58,296 bases of DNA from JACKHA01 sp041401985 (GCA_041401985.1 JAWKTE010000024.1:1-58296); one strand, 5' to 3'; numbered from the stretch's first letter, positions 1-8,840 are shown. Notes: generated by a model from the letters alone, not told the origin. Numbers and translations: made by a program.

Positions 1-308
1 GCACGCGCTTGAGGGTGTGTCAATGGTGGATCGGTCCTTGTTTCTGGGTCGTCCGCCGACGCCGGCGTACGCAATCCCGGCGTCCGGGGAGGGTGTTGGT
101 CAAGTGATATCGGACCTGTTTCCGGCGGGGAGGGGGGATTGAGTCCGAGAACCATCGCGACTCGCGGTTCGGGCGGGAGAAAGTTGTTGGATCTTGCGAA
201 ATCCCCTTGATTATGGTGGCCGCGTCGGAGATCATCCTTTTTGCAAGATCGACTCCCGAGAACCGGGCCACTCCGGTTCGTGGGTCCATCTGTTTGGGGG
301 AGATGAAG
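1..308. other. Leading intergenic sequence without a recognised gene
   Basis: No frame here carries a recognisable protein. The only open frames are shadows. A purine-rich ribosome binding stretch (GGGGGAG, about 296-302) precedes the first gene. I see no convincing -35/-10 pair and no hairpin terminator. Confidence 0.5.
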
Positions 309-1169
309 ATGAAGCGAGTTCTGCTTGTCGCCGCCGGGATGGCACTTGCCAGCACGGCCAATGCCCAGTTCTTCTCCGACTTCGAGGCCCCGACCTACGC
401 CGGTTCCGCCGGCGGCACGGCCCTGACCAACGGCTTCGGCCTTGGCGGCCAGGACGGCTGGTACAACCCGGTGAACGGCTCGACCGATGGCGTCGTGTTC
501 GAGTACTCGGGCAACTCCTGGGGCTTCGTCAACAACCCCACCGGCGGCTCGCAGTTCGGTGCGGTCCGCAACCAGGGCGCGACCGGCTTCGGGCGGGCCC
601 AGCACGCGGCCGACTTCTCCGGCAACGTGTACACCGCTTCGTACGACATCTGCATGGACCGCTTCGGCGGCGTGCTCCCCGCGCTGAACAACCTCGGCTC
701 GTTCTCGCTGCAGCCCTCGGCGTCCAGCGCGTTCTGGCAGACGCTGTACACGTGGGACGACCTGGCCACCGGCAACGCGTTCGACGCGAACTACGTGTTC
801 TTCAACGCCGCCGGCGTGCAGCAGGCCAACACCCTGCCCGGCGCCGAGTGGGACGCGCTCAACCTGAACACCTGGTACCGCCAGTCCACCACCTGGGACT
901 TCGTGACCAACCAGATCCTCTCGGTCTCGATCGACAACCTGCACGACATGGCCGGCCCGACCGTCGTCGACGTGTCCGGCCTGGGCTGGTACCTCGCCGG
1001 CGGCTCGGCCGGCGGGGCTCGCCCGACCGACTTCCGCTTCTTCGCGGGCGGCGGGGCCAACAACGTGCACATCTTCGGCTTCGACAATCTCGAGATCGTC
1101 CCGGCCCCGGCCTCGGTCGCGCTGCTGGCCCTCGGCGGCCTGGTCGGCGGGCGTCGCCGCCGCGCCTGA
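309..1169 (+). CDS. Exported protein with PEP-CTERM-like C-terminal sorting tail
   Basis: About 286 residues. The signal peptide begins MKRVLLVAAGMALAS and ends near ANA-QFF. Two in-frame ATGs lie at 303 and 309; I chose 309 because GGGGGAG sits about seven bases upstream. The C-terminus has the order expected of a PEP-CTERM-type tail: a Pro-Ala-Pro motif (PAPASVALL), a hydrophobic helix (LLALGGLVGG) and a terminal Arg cluster (RRRRA). The ectodomain is related to that of the dockerin protein at 47489-48502: both contain a DGWY/DGYY stretch, a WYR-S-T-T motif followed by TNQI, and a closing GFDN. Function is unknown; it is probably a surface or matrix protein. A strong terminator follows. Confidence 0.85.
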   Translation: MKRVLLVAAGMALASTANAQFFSDFEAPTYAGSAGGTALTNGFGLGGQDGWYNPVNGSTDGVVFEYSGNSWGFVNNPTGGSQFGAVRNQGATGFGRAQHAADFSGNVYTASYDICMDRFGGVLPALNNLGSFSLQPSASSAFWQTLYTWDDLATGNAFDANYVFFNAAGVQQANTLPGAEWDALNLNTWYRQSTTWDFVTNQILSVSIDNLHDMAGPTVVDVSGLGWYLAGGSAGGARPTDFRFFAGGGANNVHIFGFDNLEIVPAPASVALLALGGLVGGRRRRA

Positions 1170-1206
1170 TATCTCCGCCTCGGCGGGGCTTGCATCCGGT
1201 TGCTCC

Positions 1207-1237
1207 AAGGGCCCCCTGCCTCGCGCGGGGGGCTCTT
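1207..1237 (+). terminator. Rho-independent terminator after the first gene
   Basis: The arms AAGGGCCCCC (1207-1216) and GGGGGCTCTT pair over ten base pairs with one G-T, closing a loop around 1217-1227 and followed by TTTGCTTT. It lies about 40 bases past the stop codon at 1169. Confidence 0.7.
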
Positions 1238-1409
1238 TGCTTTGGCCTGCGCGTTCGCCCGGCGCTGGAACGCCTGGCCAAGCCGCGCAGGACAGGCCCA
1301 TGCCTCCGCCGATGCGCCGAGTTTGCGCAACGGGCTTGAATCGCCCCGGCAAATCCCTACGCTCCGGGTTCGGCGTGCCCCCATGTTGCTGCCCCGCAAG
1401 GAGTTCAGA

Positions 1410-2447
1410 ATGCGTGTTCCCGGTTCGCTCCGTGGCCTCTTCGTTCTGGCCGGACTCGCCGCGCTGGCGTGTCCCGCGCTGGCCCAGCCTCGCGTGGCGA
1501 TCGTCGCCGCGGCCTCCAATACCGGCGATCCACTGGGGAACGTCCGCTTCACCGACGCGCGCGACAAGCTGCTCGGCACCGGCCTGTTCGGCGAGGTGGC
1601 GATCTTCTCGACCACCCGATTCCAGAACGGCGCACAGTTGTCGCTGGCGGACATCGGCCCGTACGACGCCGTGCTGACGTGGAGCAACGACAGCCACGAG
1701 GACCCCGTCGCGCTGGGCAACCTGCTGGCGGACTATGTGGATCAGGGCGGCGGCGTGGTTGTCGCGCTGTTCAGCAACACGAGCACGAACTCGCTGCGAT
1801 ACCTGCAGGGTCGCTGGCAGGTCGGCGGCCCGGGCGGGGAGTACATCGCCATCCCGCAGAACGGCGGCTACACCAACGGCACGTTCGCGGGCCTCGGCCA
1901 GGTGTTCGTGCCGAACCACCCGATCCTCGACGGCGTGAACTCGTTCTACACCGCGATCGGCGTCGGCCCGCCGCCGTGGGGCGGGTATCGCCCGGTGATC
2001 ATGGGCATCACGCCCGGTTCGACGCGGATCGCCAACTGGACGACGGGCGAGACGCTGATCGCGCTGGCGCCGAATCCGCGGGTTGTTGAACTCGGGTTCC
2101 ACCCGGTCTCGAACGCGGTGGCCGACGGCTACTGGGACCAGGCCAGCGACGGGGCCCGCCTGATGGCCAACGCGCTGCTGTGGACAGCCCGCGAGCTCAC
2201 GCCCGCGTGCGTGCCCGACCTGACCACCACCGCCATCCCCGGCTCGCCGGGCTACGGCACGCCCAACGGGACGCTGAACAACGACGATTTCTTCTACTAC
2301 CTGGCCGAGTTCGCCGCGGGGAATCTGGCGGTGTGCGATCTGACGGGCACGGCGGTCGCGGGCCAGCCGGGCTACGGCGTGCCGAACGGGGTCTTGAACA
2401 ACGATGACTTCTTCTACTACCTGACGCTGTTCGCGGCGGGGTGCTGA
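1410..2447 (+). CDS. Exported dockerin-tailed protein with amidotransferase-like fold
   Basis: About 345 residues. The start at 1410 has AAGGAG at 1398-1403 and opens a clean signal peptide (MRVPGSLRGLFVLAGLAAL...ALA-QP). The mature part begins with a beta strand RVAIVAAAS and has the pattern IGPYDAVLTW ... LADYVDQGGGVVVALF, which resembles the class I glutamine amidotransferase/ThuA-like fold, but I see no catalytic triad. The C-terminus is the two-unit dockerin-like tail that recurs in this window: a lead Cys in CVPDL, the motif NGTLNNDDFFYYL, a second unit, and Ala-Ala-Gly-Cys as the final residues. In ordinary dockerins such Asp/Asn spacing binds calcium; here a longer Gly/Pro loop (PGYG) interrupts the first loop. 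An extra Cys replaces Ala in AVCDL. Confidence 0.85.
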   Translation: MRVPGSLRGLFVLAGLAALACPALAQPRVAIVAAASNTGDPLGNVRFTDARDKLLGTGLFGEVAIFSTTRFQNGAQLSLADIGPYDAVLTWSNDSHEDPVALGNLLADYVDQGGGVVVALFSNTSTNSLRYLQGRWQVGGPGGEYIAIPQNGGYTNGTFAGLGQVFVPNHPILDGVNSFYTAIGVGPPPWGGYRPVIMGITPGSTRIANWTTGETLIALAPNPRVVELGFHPVSNAVADGYWDQASDGARLMANALLWTARELTPACVPDLTTTAIPGSPGYGTPNGTLNNDDFFYYLAEFAAGNLAVCDLTGTAVAGQPGYGVPNGVLNNDDFFYYLTLFAAGC

Positions 2448-2504
2448 GCGGCGGTGCGTCGTGGCCTCGCATCTTCACGCCCCGTTGCGGGGCTGGAATC
2501 GCCC

Positions 2505-2532
2505 TTGGCGCGTGGCCGCCGCGCGGTAGACT
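2505..2532 (+). promoter_or_regulatory. Sigma70-like promoter TTGGCG-N16-TAGACT
   Basis: TTGGCG (2505-2510), a 16-base spacer and TAGACT (2527-2532) lie about 47 bases upstream of the chosen GTG start at 2579. The same layout recurs before other exported-protein genes here. Confidence 0.45.
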
Positions 2533-2578
2533 CGTTTGGCCGGGCGGCTTGGTTCGCCCGGCGGAACGGAGGTGGACC

Positions 2579-3496
2579 GTGCGCACCGTGTCGACCGCGT
2601 TGGTGCTGGTGGTTGGGGCCGGGCTGGTGGGCGGGCCTGCCCGTGGCGATGTGCTGTACGACACGCTGTGGATCACCAACACGCTTGCGGTGGACGCCGG
2701 GGTGGGCAACTGCATCGGCGGGGCCCGCGTGTTCCCGTCGCTGGGCACGACCGACAGCCAGCTCGCCGATGACTTCACGATCACGCAGGAGTACACGCTC
2801 ACGCGGATCGCCTGCGACTACACGACGTTCGATCCGGGCGACTTCCCGGCCCAGGGTTTCCGCGTGCAGGTGTATGGCGACGACGACGGCGAGCCGTCGG
2901 AGACGGTCGTGCACGATGTGGTCGTGCAGGCGATCTCGTCGGAGTTCCTGGGCATCTTCGCGGCCCGCGAGGGATACCGCCACGTGCTCGATCTGTCGGG
3001 CGCGTCGATCACGCTCCAGCCGGGGCGGTGGTGGATCGACATCCAGCCGCTCGACGAGATGGAGGGCGGCTGGTTCTGGGCCTCGGCCCTGCTCGACCCC
3101 GACCCGCCGATCGGCGAACTCTCGCACGTGCGGGACGGCTGGATGGCCCACGGCACATCGGCCAACGGGCTGTGGGGCAGCACGACGTGGATCCCGCACG
3201 CGTTCCGCGGCAACGCGACGCCGTCGCGGATGATCGAGGGCGATCCGGTGGCGGCGTGCGTGCCCGACCTGACGACGTTCGCGGTCGTGGGTTCACCGGG
3301 GTACGGCGTGCCGAACGGCGTCGTGAACAACGACGACTTTTTCTACTTCCTGGCGCAGTTCGCCGCGGGCAATGTGGCCGTGGCCGATCTCACGACTACC
3401 GCTCTGCCGGGCTCGCCGGGCTATGGCGTGCCGAACGGGGTCTTGAACAATGACGATTTCTTCTTCTATCTGACGCTGTTCGCCGCGGGGTGCTGA
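2579..3496 (+). CDS. Exported dockerin-tailed protein, beta-rich ectodomain
   Basis: About 305 residues. I chose the GTG at 2579 because ACGGAGGTGG precedes it at the right distance and the peptide MRTVSTALVLVVGAGLVGG is a normal signal sequence cleaved near ARG-DV; the frame is open further upstream but without a signal-like start. The mature region (roughly residues 25-220) is beta-rich, with phrases such as LADDFTITQEYTLTRI and GRWWIDIQPL, typical of planctomycete exported proteins of unknown role. The tail has CVPDL, NGVVNNDDFFYFL, a second unit NGVLNNDDFFFYL, and ends AAGC. No enzyme motif is visible. Confidence 0.83.
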   Translation: MRTVSTALVLVVGAGLVGGPARGDVLYDTLWITNTLAVDAGVGNCIGGARVFPSLGTTDSQLADDFTITQEYTLTRIACDYTTFDPGDFPAQGFRVQVYGDDDGEPSETVVHDVVVQAISSEFLGIFAAREGYRHVLDLSGASITLQPGRWWIDIQPLDEMEGGWFWASALLDPDPPIGELSHVRDGWMAHGTSANGLWGSTTWIPHAFRGNATPSRMIEGDPVAACVPDLTTFAVVGSPGYGVPNGVVNNDDFFYFLAQFAAGNVAVADLTTTALPGSPGYGVPNGVLNNDDFFFYLTLFAAGC

Positions 3497-3594
3497 GCGA
3501 CGCGTGGTGCGTCGCTAAGGTGTCGATGACCCGCGCGGATCGTGACCCGCGCGGCGTTCCCGAGCCTTTGGTCGAACTCGCTCGCGGATTCGTC

Positions 3595-3623
3595 TTGGTG
3601 CAGACGACCCGGCCCGGTACCAT
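3595..3623 (+). promoter_or_regulatory. Sigma70-like promoter TTGGTG-N17-TACCAT
   Basis: TTGGTG (3595-3600) and TACCAT (3618-3623) with 17 bases between them lie about 96 bases upstream of the ATG at 3720. Confidence 0.4.
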
Positions 3624-3719
3624 CCTCGCGGTGGGGGAATCGAGACCGGCCGCGCGTGAACTGCGTCGGGTTCGGAGTCACAGCCACCAGCCAGCAGTCC
3701 CACAGAGGGAGATCAGCCC

Positions 3720-4625
3720 ATGCGTTGCACGCCCGCCCGCGCCGCGGTCCTCGCCGCCGCCCTCGCCGCCCCGGCGCTGGGCGATGAGATCATCATCCCG
3801 CCCAACGCCCCGACGACGGCCGGCACGGGCGGGTACTCGACGATCCTGCACACGCAGGCGCGGTCGTACCAACTGGTCATCGGCGAGGCGCTGCTCGGCG
3901 CGGTGCCCGTCGGGGCCCGCTTCACGGGCATCACCTGGCGTCGCCCGACGTGGACGCCGTATGCCCCGTGGCCGGGCCCGAGCGTGACGTGCGCATACGC
4001 CAACTTCGACATCTACTTGGGCACGGCCGCGCTCCCGCCGGGCCAGATGTCGACGACCGCCACGCAGAACTTCGGGCCGGACAACACGCTGGTCCGCTCC
4101 GGCCCGATCTCGTACCAGGGCGAGTTCTTTCCGGGCGGCAACGCGTCGCCCGGGGTCAACCCGTTCGGCCAGGTCGTTGCGTTCACCACGCCGTTCACCT
4201 ACGCCGGCGGGGACCTGGTCCTGACGGTCCGCCAGGACGGCAACTCGTGCGGCAGTTCGGGGTTCCTCGACACCGTCGGCAATCCCAACACGCAGGCCAA
4301 GGGCGTCTCGTCGTACACGCAGAACGACGACTGGTACAACCAGGGCCTGATCACCTGCATGTTCACCTACGACGCGCCCAGCGCGTGCGCGCCGGACCTG
4401 ACCGCCGGCGCGGTCGCGGGCGTCCCGGGCTACGGCGTGCCCAACGGCATCCTGAACAACGATGATTTCTTCTTCTACCTGGCCCAGTTCGCCGCGGGGA
4501 ACCTGGCCGTGGCCGATCTGACCACAGGGGCCGTCGCCGGTCTTCCGGGCTACGGCGTGCCGAATGGGGTCCTGAACAACGACGACTTCTTCTACTACCT
4601 GGCGATCTTCGCGGCGGGGTGCTGA
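3720..4625 (+). CDS. Exported dockerin-tailed protein of unknown function
   Basis: 301 residues. The ATG at 3720 follows GAGGGAGAT and starts a short Ala-rich signal peptide (MRCTPARAAVLAAALAAPA, cleavage near ALG-DE). The ectodomain is beta-rich with conserved-looking Trp and Gly positions, including FTGITWRRPTW and GGDLVLTVRQDG, and holds a Cys in DGNSCGSS. I do not recognise a family for it. The tail runs from CAPDL through NGILNNDDFFFYL and NGVLNNDDFFYYL to the terminal AAGC. Confidence 0.83.
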   Translation: MRCTPARAAVLAAALAAPALGDEIIIPPNAPTTAGTGGYSTILHTQARSYQLVIGEALLGAVPVGARFTGITWRRPTWTPYAPWPGPSVTCAYANFDIYLGTAALPPGQMSTTATQNFGPDNTLVRSGPISYQGEFFPGGNASPGVNPFGQVVAFTTPFTYAGGDLVLTVRQDGNSCGSSGFLDTVGNPNTQAKGVSSYTQNDDWYNQGLITCMFTYDAPSACAPDLTAGAVAGVPGYGVPNGILNNDDFFFYLAQFAAGNLAVADLTTGAVAGLPGYGVPNGVLNNDDFFYYLAIFAAGC

Positions 4626-4652
4626 GGCCGGCGATCGCAAGCCGCGCCCGCG

Positions 4653-4695
4653 TGCCGCATCGAGTCTGCGCCGATGCCGCATCGAGTCTGCGCCG
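4653..4695 (+). repeat. Tandem 21-bp duplication (22-bp period)
   Basis: The 21-mer starting TGCCGCATCGAGTCTGC is present at 4653-4673 and again, perfectly, at 4675-4695, one base apart. It sits between a stop codon and the next gene's ribosome binding site. It could be a local duplication or a double binding site. Confidence 0.8.
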
Positions 4696-4736
4696 CATCC
4701 CGCCGCAACGCTGCGGCCCATTCCCGGAGGCCGATC

Positions 4737-6104
4737 GTGCGATCGAGCGCTCGGAAAGCACGTGTCGGAGCCGGTGTCGTGGCGTGCATCGCTCTGGCCC
4801 CGGCCGAGGCGATGACGGTGGGAAGCAGCGGCGACGCGCCGCTGGCCGACCGCACACACTGGCGGTCGATGTGCTTCGGTGCACGGATGCCTGATAGCGT
4901 GCTCACCGGTGTCGCCGCGCGGCACGAAACTGCCCGGCGGGCCTCGAGCACGTGGCGGCGCGTCACCACCAGCGCCGCGGCCAATGACGCGGGCCTCGAC
5001 CTCGTCTGGCTCCTGGACCCCTCCGTGCCCGCGAGCGTCGAGCCGGTGCTGGCCGACATCGCCGCCGACTTCGCACGCGCAATCGACGACCCGATCACGA
5101 TCGAGGTCAACCTCCGCTTCGAACCGCTGGGCATGGTCATGGGCGAGCCGATCCTGGGCGGCACGGGCAGTTCCTACTCCGGGCGCACCTACCCGGCTCT
5201 GCGGGCCGCGCTGATCGCCGACGCCGATCCCGACGACACGATCGAGGGCTACCTGCCCGATGCGACCGGCATCGACGTGCTCTACGCCCTGGCCCCCGGC
5301 ACGTCGATCACCGTCCGCACCAGCCTGCTCTGCCAGCACGCGCTGCTCAAGTCAATCGAGCCCGCGTTCGCGGCCAATCCCATCCCCATGACCATCAGCA
5401 GCAACGTGCTGTTCGACCTCGACCCGTCCGACGGCATCGACCCCGGCGCCTACTGCCTCCGCACCGTGCTCACGCACGAGGTGTGCCACGGCCTCGGCTT
5501 CGGCTCGAACGTCGACTTCCTGCACGGGGCCACGCTGCTGCCGATGGACCTGTACCGATTCCGCGCCAGCGATGGCGGGGCCGACCTGAACCCCGACACG
5601 CTCGAGGAGTTCACGACCACGCCGCGCACGGTGTACCTCGACACGACCAACTCGCTCGACGACGCGACGCTCGACTTCATCGACGCCGAGTACGCGATGT
5701 CCGACGGCAGCCCGTGGCAGGGCAGCCACTGGACGCCGCAACCGCCCGCAACCGCGCTCGGCATCATGGTGCCGGTGATCCAGCCGCAGGACACGTTCTA
5801 CCCGCGGTTCCTGCGGGCCGCGGACTTGCGCGTGCTCGACGCCCTCGGCTGGGACATCACCCGCTGCCCGCCGGACCTGACAACGGGCGCCGTCCAGGGC
5901 CTGCCCGGCTACGGCGTGCCCAACGGCATCCTGAACAACGACGACTTCTTCTACTACCTGGCCCAGTTCGCCGCGGGGAACCTGGTCGTGGCCGATCTGA
6001 CCACCGGCGCGGTGGCGGGCCAGCCGGGTTACGGCGTGCCCAACGGGGTCCTGAACAATGACGACTTCTTCTACTACCTGGCGATTTTCGCGGCGGGGTG
6101 CTGA
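4737..6104 (+). CDS. Exported dockerin-tailed zinc metalloprotease
   Basis: About 455 residues. I chose the GTG at 4737 because CCCGGAGG lies just upstream and the product then starts with a basic, signal-like stretch (MRSSARKARVGAGVVAC). The catalytic signature is THEVCHGLGF, with His247, Glu248 and His251 as the expected zinc ligands and base of an HExxH enzyme. A Met-containing turn could be IMVPV further on. The order is signal, a reprolysin/metzincin-like domain up to about residue 380, then the dockerin tail (CPPDL ... NGILNNDDFFYYL ... AAGC). The architecture fits a surface-attached extracellular protease; the substrate is unknown. It resembles proteins that PGAP calls NF038122 family metalloproteases, but I could not test that. 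Confidence 0.82.
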   Translation: MRSSARKARVGAGVVACIALAPAEAMTVGSSGDAPLADRTHWRSMCFGARMPDSVLTGVAARHETARRASSTWRRVTTSAAANDAGLDLVWLLDPSVPASVEPVLADIAADFARAIDDPITIEVNLRFEPLGMVMGEPILGGTGSSYSGRTYPALRAALIADADPDDTIEGYLPDATGIDVLYALAPGTSITVRTSLLCQHALLKSIEPAFAANPIPMTISSNVLFDLDPSDGIDPGAYCLRTVLTHEVCHGLGFGSNVDFLHGATLLPMDLYRFRASDGGADLNPDTLEEFTTTPRTVYLDTTNSLDDATLDFIDAEYAMSDGSPWQGSHWTPQPPATALGIMVPVIQPQDTFYPRFLRAADLRVLDALGWDITRCPPDLTTGAVQGLPGYGVPNGILNNDDFFYYLAQFAAGNLVVADLTTGAVAGQPGYGVPNGVLNNDDFFYYLAIFAAGC

Positions 6105-6165
6105 GGCGGCGCCCGACGGCCCGTTGCCGAAGGCCGCGTCGCACTCGCTCGGTCCGTCTGACTCT

Positions 6166-6189
6166 TATTGAGAATCCATTCTTGACAAG
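6166..6189 (+). promoter_or_regulatory. AT-rich palindromic operator, Fur-family-like
   Basis: AGAAT-CC-ATTCT is a perfect inverted repeat at 6171-6182, inside an AT-rich patch (TTATTGAGAATCCATTCTTG) that stands out sharply from the high-GC surroundings. The half-sites resemble the TGAGAAT/ATTCTCA arms common in Fur-type boxes, with a two-base centre. Its right arm overlaps the -35 element, the usual place for a repressor site. Binding by a Fur, Zur or PerR protein is inference. Confidence 0.5.
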
Positions 6190-6209
6190 GGCACCGGGCG
6201 TGGTATGCT
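6182..6209 (+). promoter_or_regulatory. Near-consensus sigma70 promoter TTGACA-N16-TATGCT
   Basis: A perfect TTGACA (6182-6187), a 16-base spacer and TATGCT (6204-6209) form the best promoter in the window. Transcription should begin near 6216-6217. It drives the His-rich gene and possibly the three genes after it. Confidence 0.7.
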
Positions 6210-6216
6210 CAGTGCG

Positions 6217-6735
6217 GTGGCACGCCTCGCGACCAACGCACGCGGACCCAGCGCCGGCTGTCGCGCTCGCGTCGCCGCGTGGGGTGCGCTCGCGGCACTC
6301 CTGGCGATCGTGCTCCAGGGCATCGCGCCAAGCCTGCACGCCCGTGAGCACCTGCACGGCCACGGCCTGTCCGTGGCGGCCGCCGGACACGCCGACGTCC
6401 GCCCGCCGGGTTCGGCCACTGGTTGCTCGCACACCCACGCGGCCCACTCGCATCACGAGCCCGCACACTACGCGGACGACGTGCACGCGGACGAAGGGGA
6501 GGAGCACCCGGACCATCCCCACGACCACGACCACGACCACGACCATGGGCCGTGCGGCCTGTGCGACCTGATCGCCGCCGCGGGCTTCGGCGCGGTCCAC
6601 GCGGCCACTCCGCCTACGAGTCTGCAGCTGCGTCTGGGCATCGCGGCTGTCGCCGATCCGGCCCAGGTGATCGTGGTGCCAAACGCCACGCCCGCGCACC
6701 CGCGCGGCCCGCCGGGCCCGATCGCCGCGGCCTAG
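6217..6735 (+). CDS. Small exported His/Cys-rich putative metal-binding protein
   Basis: About 172 residues from GTG 6217. The frame also has an ATG at 6205, but that codon lies inside the promoter -10, so a transcript from this promoter could not include it. GTG 6217 falls on the expected transcription start, so the message may be leaderless. A hydrophobic signal or anchor segment (ALAALLAIVLQGIA) ends near LHA. The middle is loaded with histidine: HTHAAHSHHEPAH, then four Asp-His pairs (HDHDHDHDH) running into GPCGLCDL. The His run followed by Cys-x-x-Cys resembles DUF2946-type small membrane proteins, which are often metal-related; zinc or copper binding is my inference. It is first in a four-gene + strand run. 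Confidence 0.7.
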   Translation: MARLATNARGPSAGCRARVAAWGALAALLAIVLQGIAPSLHAREHLHGHGLSVAAAGHADVRPPGSATGCSHTHAAHSHHEPAHYADDVHADEGEEHPDHPHDHDHDHDHGPCGLCDLIAAAGFGAVHAATPPTSLQLRLGIAAVADPAQVIVVPNATPAHPRGPPGPIAAA

Positions 6736-6896
6736 CCCGCCGGCGCGCACCGTCGCCGCACGTCGGCGCTTGCTCTGCCGCGCCCCCATCTCGCCCATCC
6801 CGATCGCCCGTCTGCACGCACCGGCCATCGCTGCGCCGGCCCGCGCTCACAGTCCGTGCCGCGCGTCGGCCGCCGGCGCGCCCCTCGGAGCCTTCC

Positions 6897-7735
6897 ATGC
6901 ACGCCCACCGCCCAACTCGCGGGTTCACCCTCATCGAACTGCTCGTCGTCATCGCGATCGTCGCGCTGCTGATCAGCATCCTGCTGCCCGCGCTCGGCGC
7001 GGCCCGGCGGGCCGCACAAAATGCGGCCTGCCTCTCCAACGTCCGCCAGCTCGAGATCGCCCACACGATGTACGCCGACGACTACGAGGGCGCGTTCATC
7101 GACGCCGGGCTCGACCACGGCGGCGTCGGCGACCTCTCGAACTCGTGGCCCGTCATCCTCGCGCAGCAGTATGGCGGCGGCATCGCCGCGTTCACCCGGC
7201 GACGACAGCCCGGCGTGGTCCATCCGCCAGGGCGGCCAGGACGGGCCTGTCCCTCGACGAGGCGGCTCGCCCTCCTGCTCGACGACAACCCCGCCAATAA
7301 CCCGCCCAGTCGGCCCTGGCCCGCTGGACTTCCTACGGCCTCAACAACTACACCACGCGCTCGAAGTCGCCCGACCCGCTCTTCCTGCCCACGCCCACAA
7401 CCCGCTACGACTCCATCGAGCGCATCGCCTCGCCGGCCGCGACGGTTCACTTCCTGCAGATGACCGAGGGCCACCCGCGCCCGGGGCTGAACACCATCAG
7501 CGCTTTCGCCAAGGCCGACCACGTCCATGTCGAGGACTGGGCCTCGGCCGGCCCCGGCAACGAGGCCGGCGTCGCAAGCGACGAGATGGAGGTCGCCGCG
7601 TGGGGCGGTCGCTTCGGCACGCTCGAGGGCCGCGCCAACTACGGCTTCCTCGACGGGCACGCCGAGACCCGGCGTTTCAAGGAGGTCTACCGCTCGTTCC
7701 AGGACAACAACTTCGACCCCGCATCCGCGCAATAA
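6897..7735 (+). pseudogene. Prepilin-type H-X9-DG (DUF1559-like) protein, frameshifted
   Basis: The start ATG at 6897 opens a type II/IV pseudopilin leader (RGFTLIELLVVIAIVALL) with the Gly-Phe cleavage site and Glu at +5. The end, reached in another frame, has the closing YGFLDGHAE typical of this planctomycete family. Between about 7190 and 7330 the coherent sequence jumps through all three frames: DDSPAWSIRQGGQDG, then SLDEAA, then LALLLDDNPANNP, then WTSYGLNNYTT. At least three single-base indels are needed. With them repaired the protein would be about 279 residues. Because the pieces are well preserved, I think sequencing error or very recent decay. Members are secreted pseudopilins of unclear role, very numerous in planctomycetes. 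Confidence 0.72.
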
Positions 7736-7810
7736 CCCCAATCGCGCCATCCCCACGCACAGCCTCCGCCGCGCCACAAGTGGCCTCGGCCCAACTGGAG
7801 ACAGCATCAC

Positions 7811-8710
7811 ATGCGACCAGCACCAACCGCCGCGATGAATCGGCGTCGTCTCGCACCGTGCGCACTTGCCATGCTGGCGCTGGTGAGCGCCCCTGCACTG
7901 GCCCAGCACGAGGGCGACATCATCATCCGCCAGAACGGCTCGCCCAACCGCATCGAGACCGGCGCGACGGTCTCCGGCGCGCCCGGCGTCGTCGAGTTCC
8001 CCGTCGTCGTCCACGCGGGTGTGTTCGGCGAGCAGCCCAACTTCACCAACGACCCCGGCTTCGACTCCGGCTCGAACGCCTTCCCGCCGTCGTCGCAGAT
8101 CGGCCTCGACATCGCCGACGCGCTTCGCAAATGGGACGGGCAGGACTTTGACACCATCCCCCAGGAGCAGATCGAGATCCGCTTCGGCCCCTTCGGCCCC
8201 GCCACCACGCCCACGACCCCGAGCGTCGTGCCCGGCCTGGCGGCCTCCGTCGGCGCCGGCGGGGAGTACCACCGCCACTTCGGCTTTACGCTCACCCAGC
8301 CCGCCAGCGACGGGGCGTACCTGCTCAACCTCGTGCTGTGGTCGAGCGACCCGACGATCGGCGACTCCGACCCGTTCTGGATCGTGTTCCGCCAGGGCGC
8401 GAACCTCGCCGAGTTCGAGGCCGCGTTCACCTGGGCCCAGGCCAACCTTGGCGGCCCCACCCCCAACCCCTGCCCGCCCGACCTCACCGGCTCGGCCATC
8501 GCGGGCCAGCCGGGCTTCGGCGTCCCGAACGGCGTGCTGAACAACGACGACTTCTTCTACTACCTCGCCCAGTTCGCCGCGGGCAACCTGGCCGAGGCCG
8601 ACCTCACAACCGGCGCCGTGCCCGGCACGCCCGGCTACGGCGTGCCCAACGGCGTGCTGAACAACGACGACTTCTTCTACTACCTGGGCCTGTTCGCCCA
8701 AGGCTGTTGA
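7811..8710 (+). CDS. Exported dockerin-tailed protein, paralogue of the next gene
   Basis: 299 residues. The ATG at 7811 has CTGGAGAC ten bases upstream; a second ATG at 7835 (MNRRRLAPCALAML) is also possible. The signal peptide ends near ALA-QH. The ectodomain starts with GDIIIRQNGSP and closes with a pattern HRHFGFTL...YLLNLVLWSSDP...DPFWIVF. The neighbour at 8841-9593 has the same pattern (GSDIAITNIGGK ... YLLELEIWSSDP ... DPIWIVF), so the two are paralogues. The HRH-x-x-F then Gly/Ala-x-Tyr-Leu arrangement recalls choice-of-anchor M/TIGR03769 surface proteins linked in actinobacteria to metal uptake, a tentative match. The tail is dockerin-like, ending FAQGC. Confidence 0.83.
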   Translation: MRPAPTAAMNRRRLAPCALAMLALVSAPALAQHEGDIIIRQNGSPNRIETGATVSGAPGVVEFPVVVHAGVFGEQPNFTNDPGFDSGSNAFPPSSQIGLDIADALRKWDGQDFDTIPQEQIEIRFGPFGPATTPTTPSVVPGLAASVGAGGEYHRHFGFTLTQPASDGAYLLNLVLWSSDPTIGDSDPFWIVFRQGANLAEFEAAFTWAQANLGGPTPNPCPPDLTGSAIAGQPGFGVPNGVLNNDDFFYYLAQFAAGNLAEADLTTGAVPGTPGYGVPNGVLNNDDFFYYLGLFAQGC

Positions 8711-8840
8711 TCCCGCGCCCGGCGCGCGATGCGCGGGGCACGACACCACAAACCACGGCGAGCGGATGCGTCGCATCCGAGGAAGTCGCTCGGACGCTCG
8801 CCACGACAACCGGCCATCGCCGGTGGAAGGAAAGAGACCC

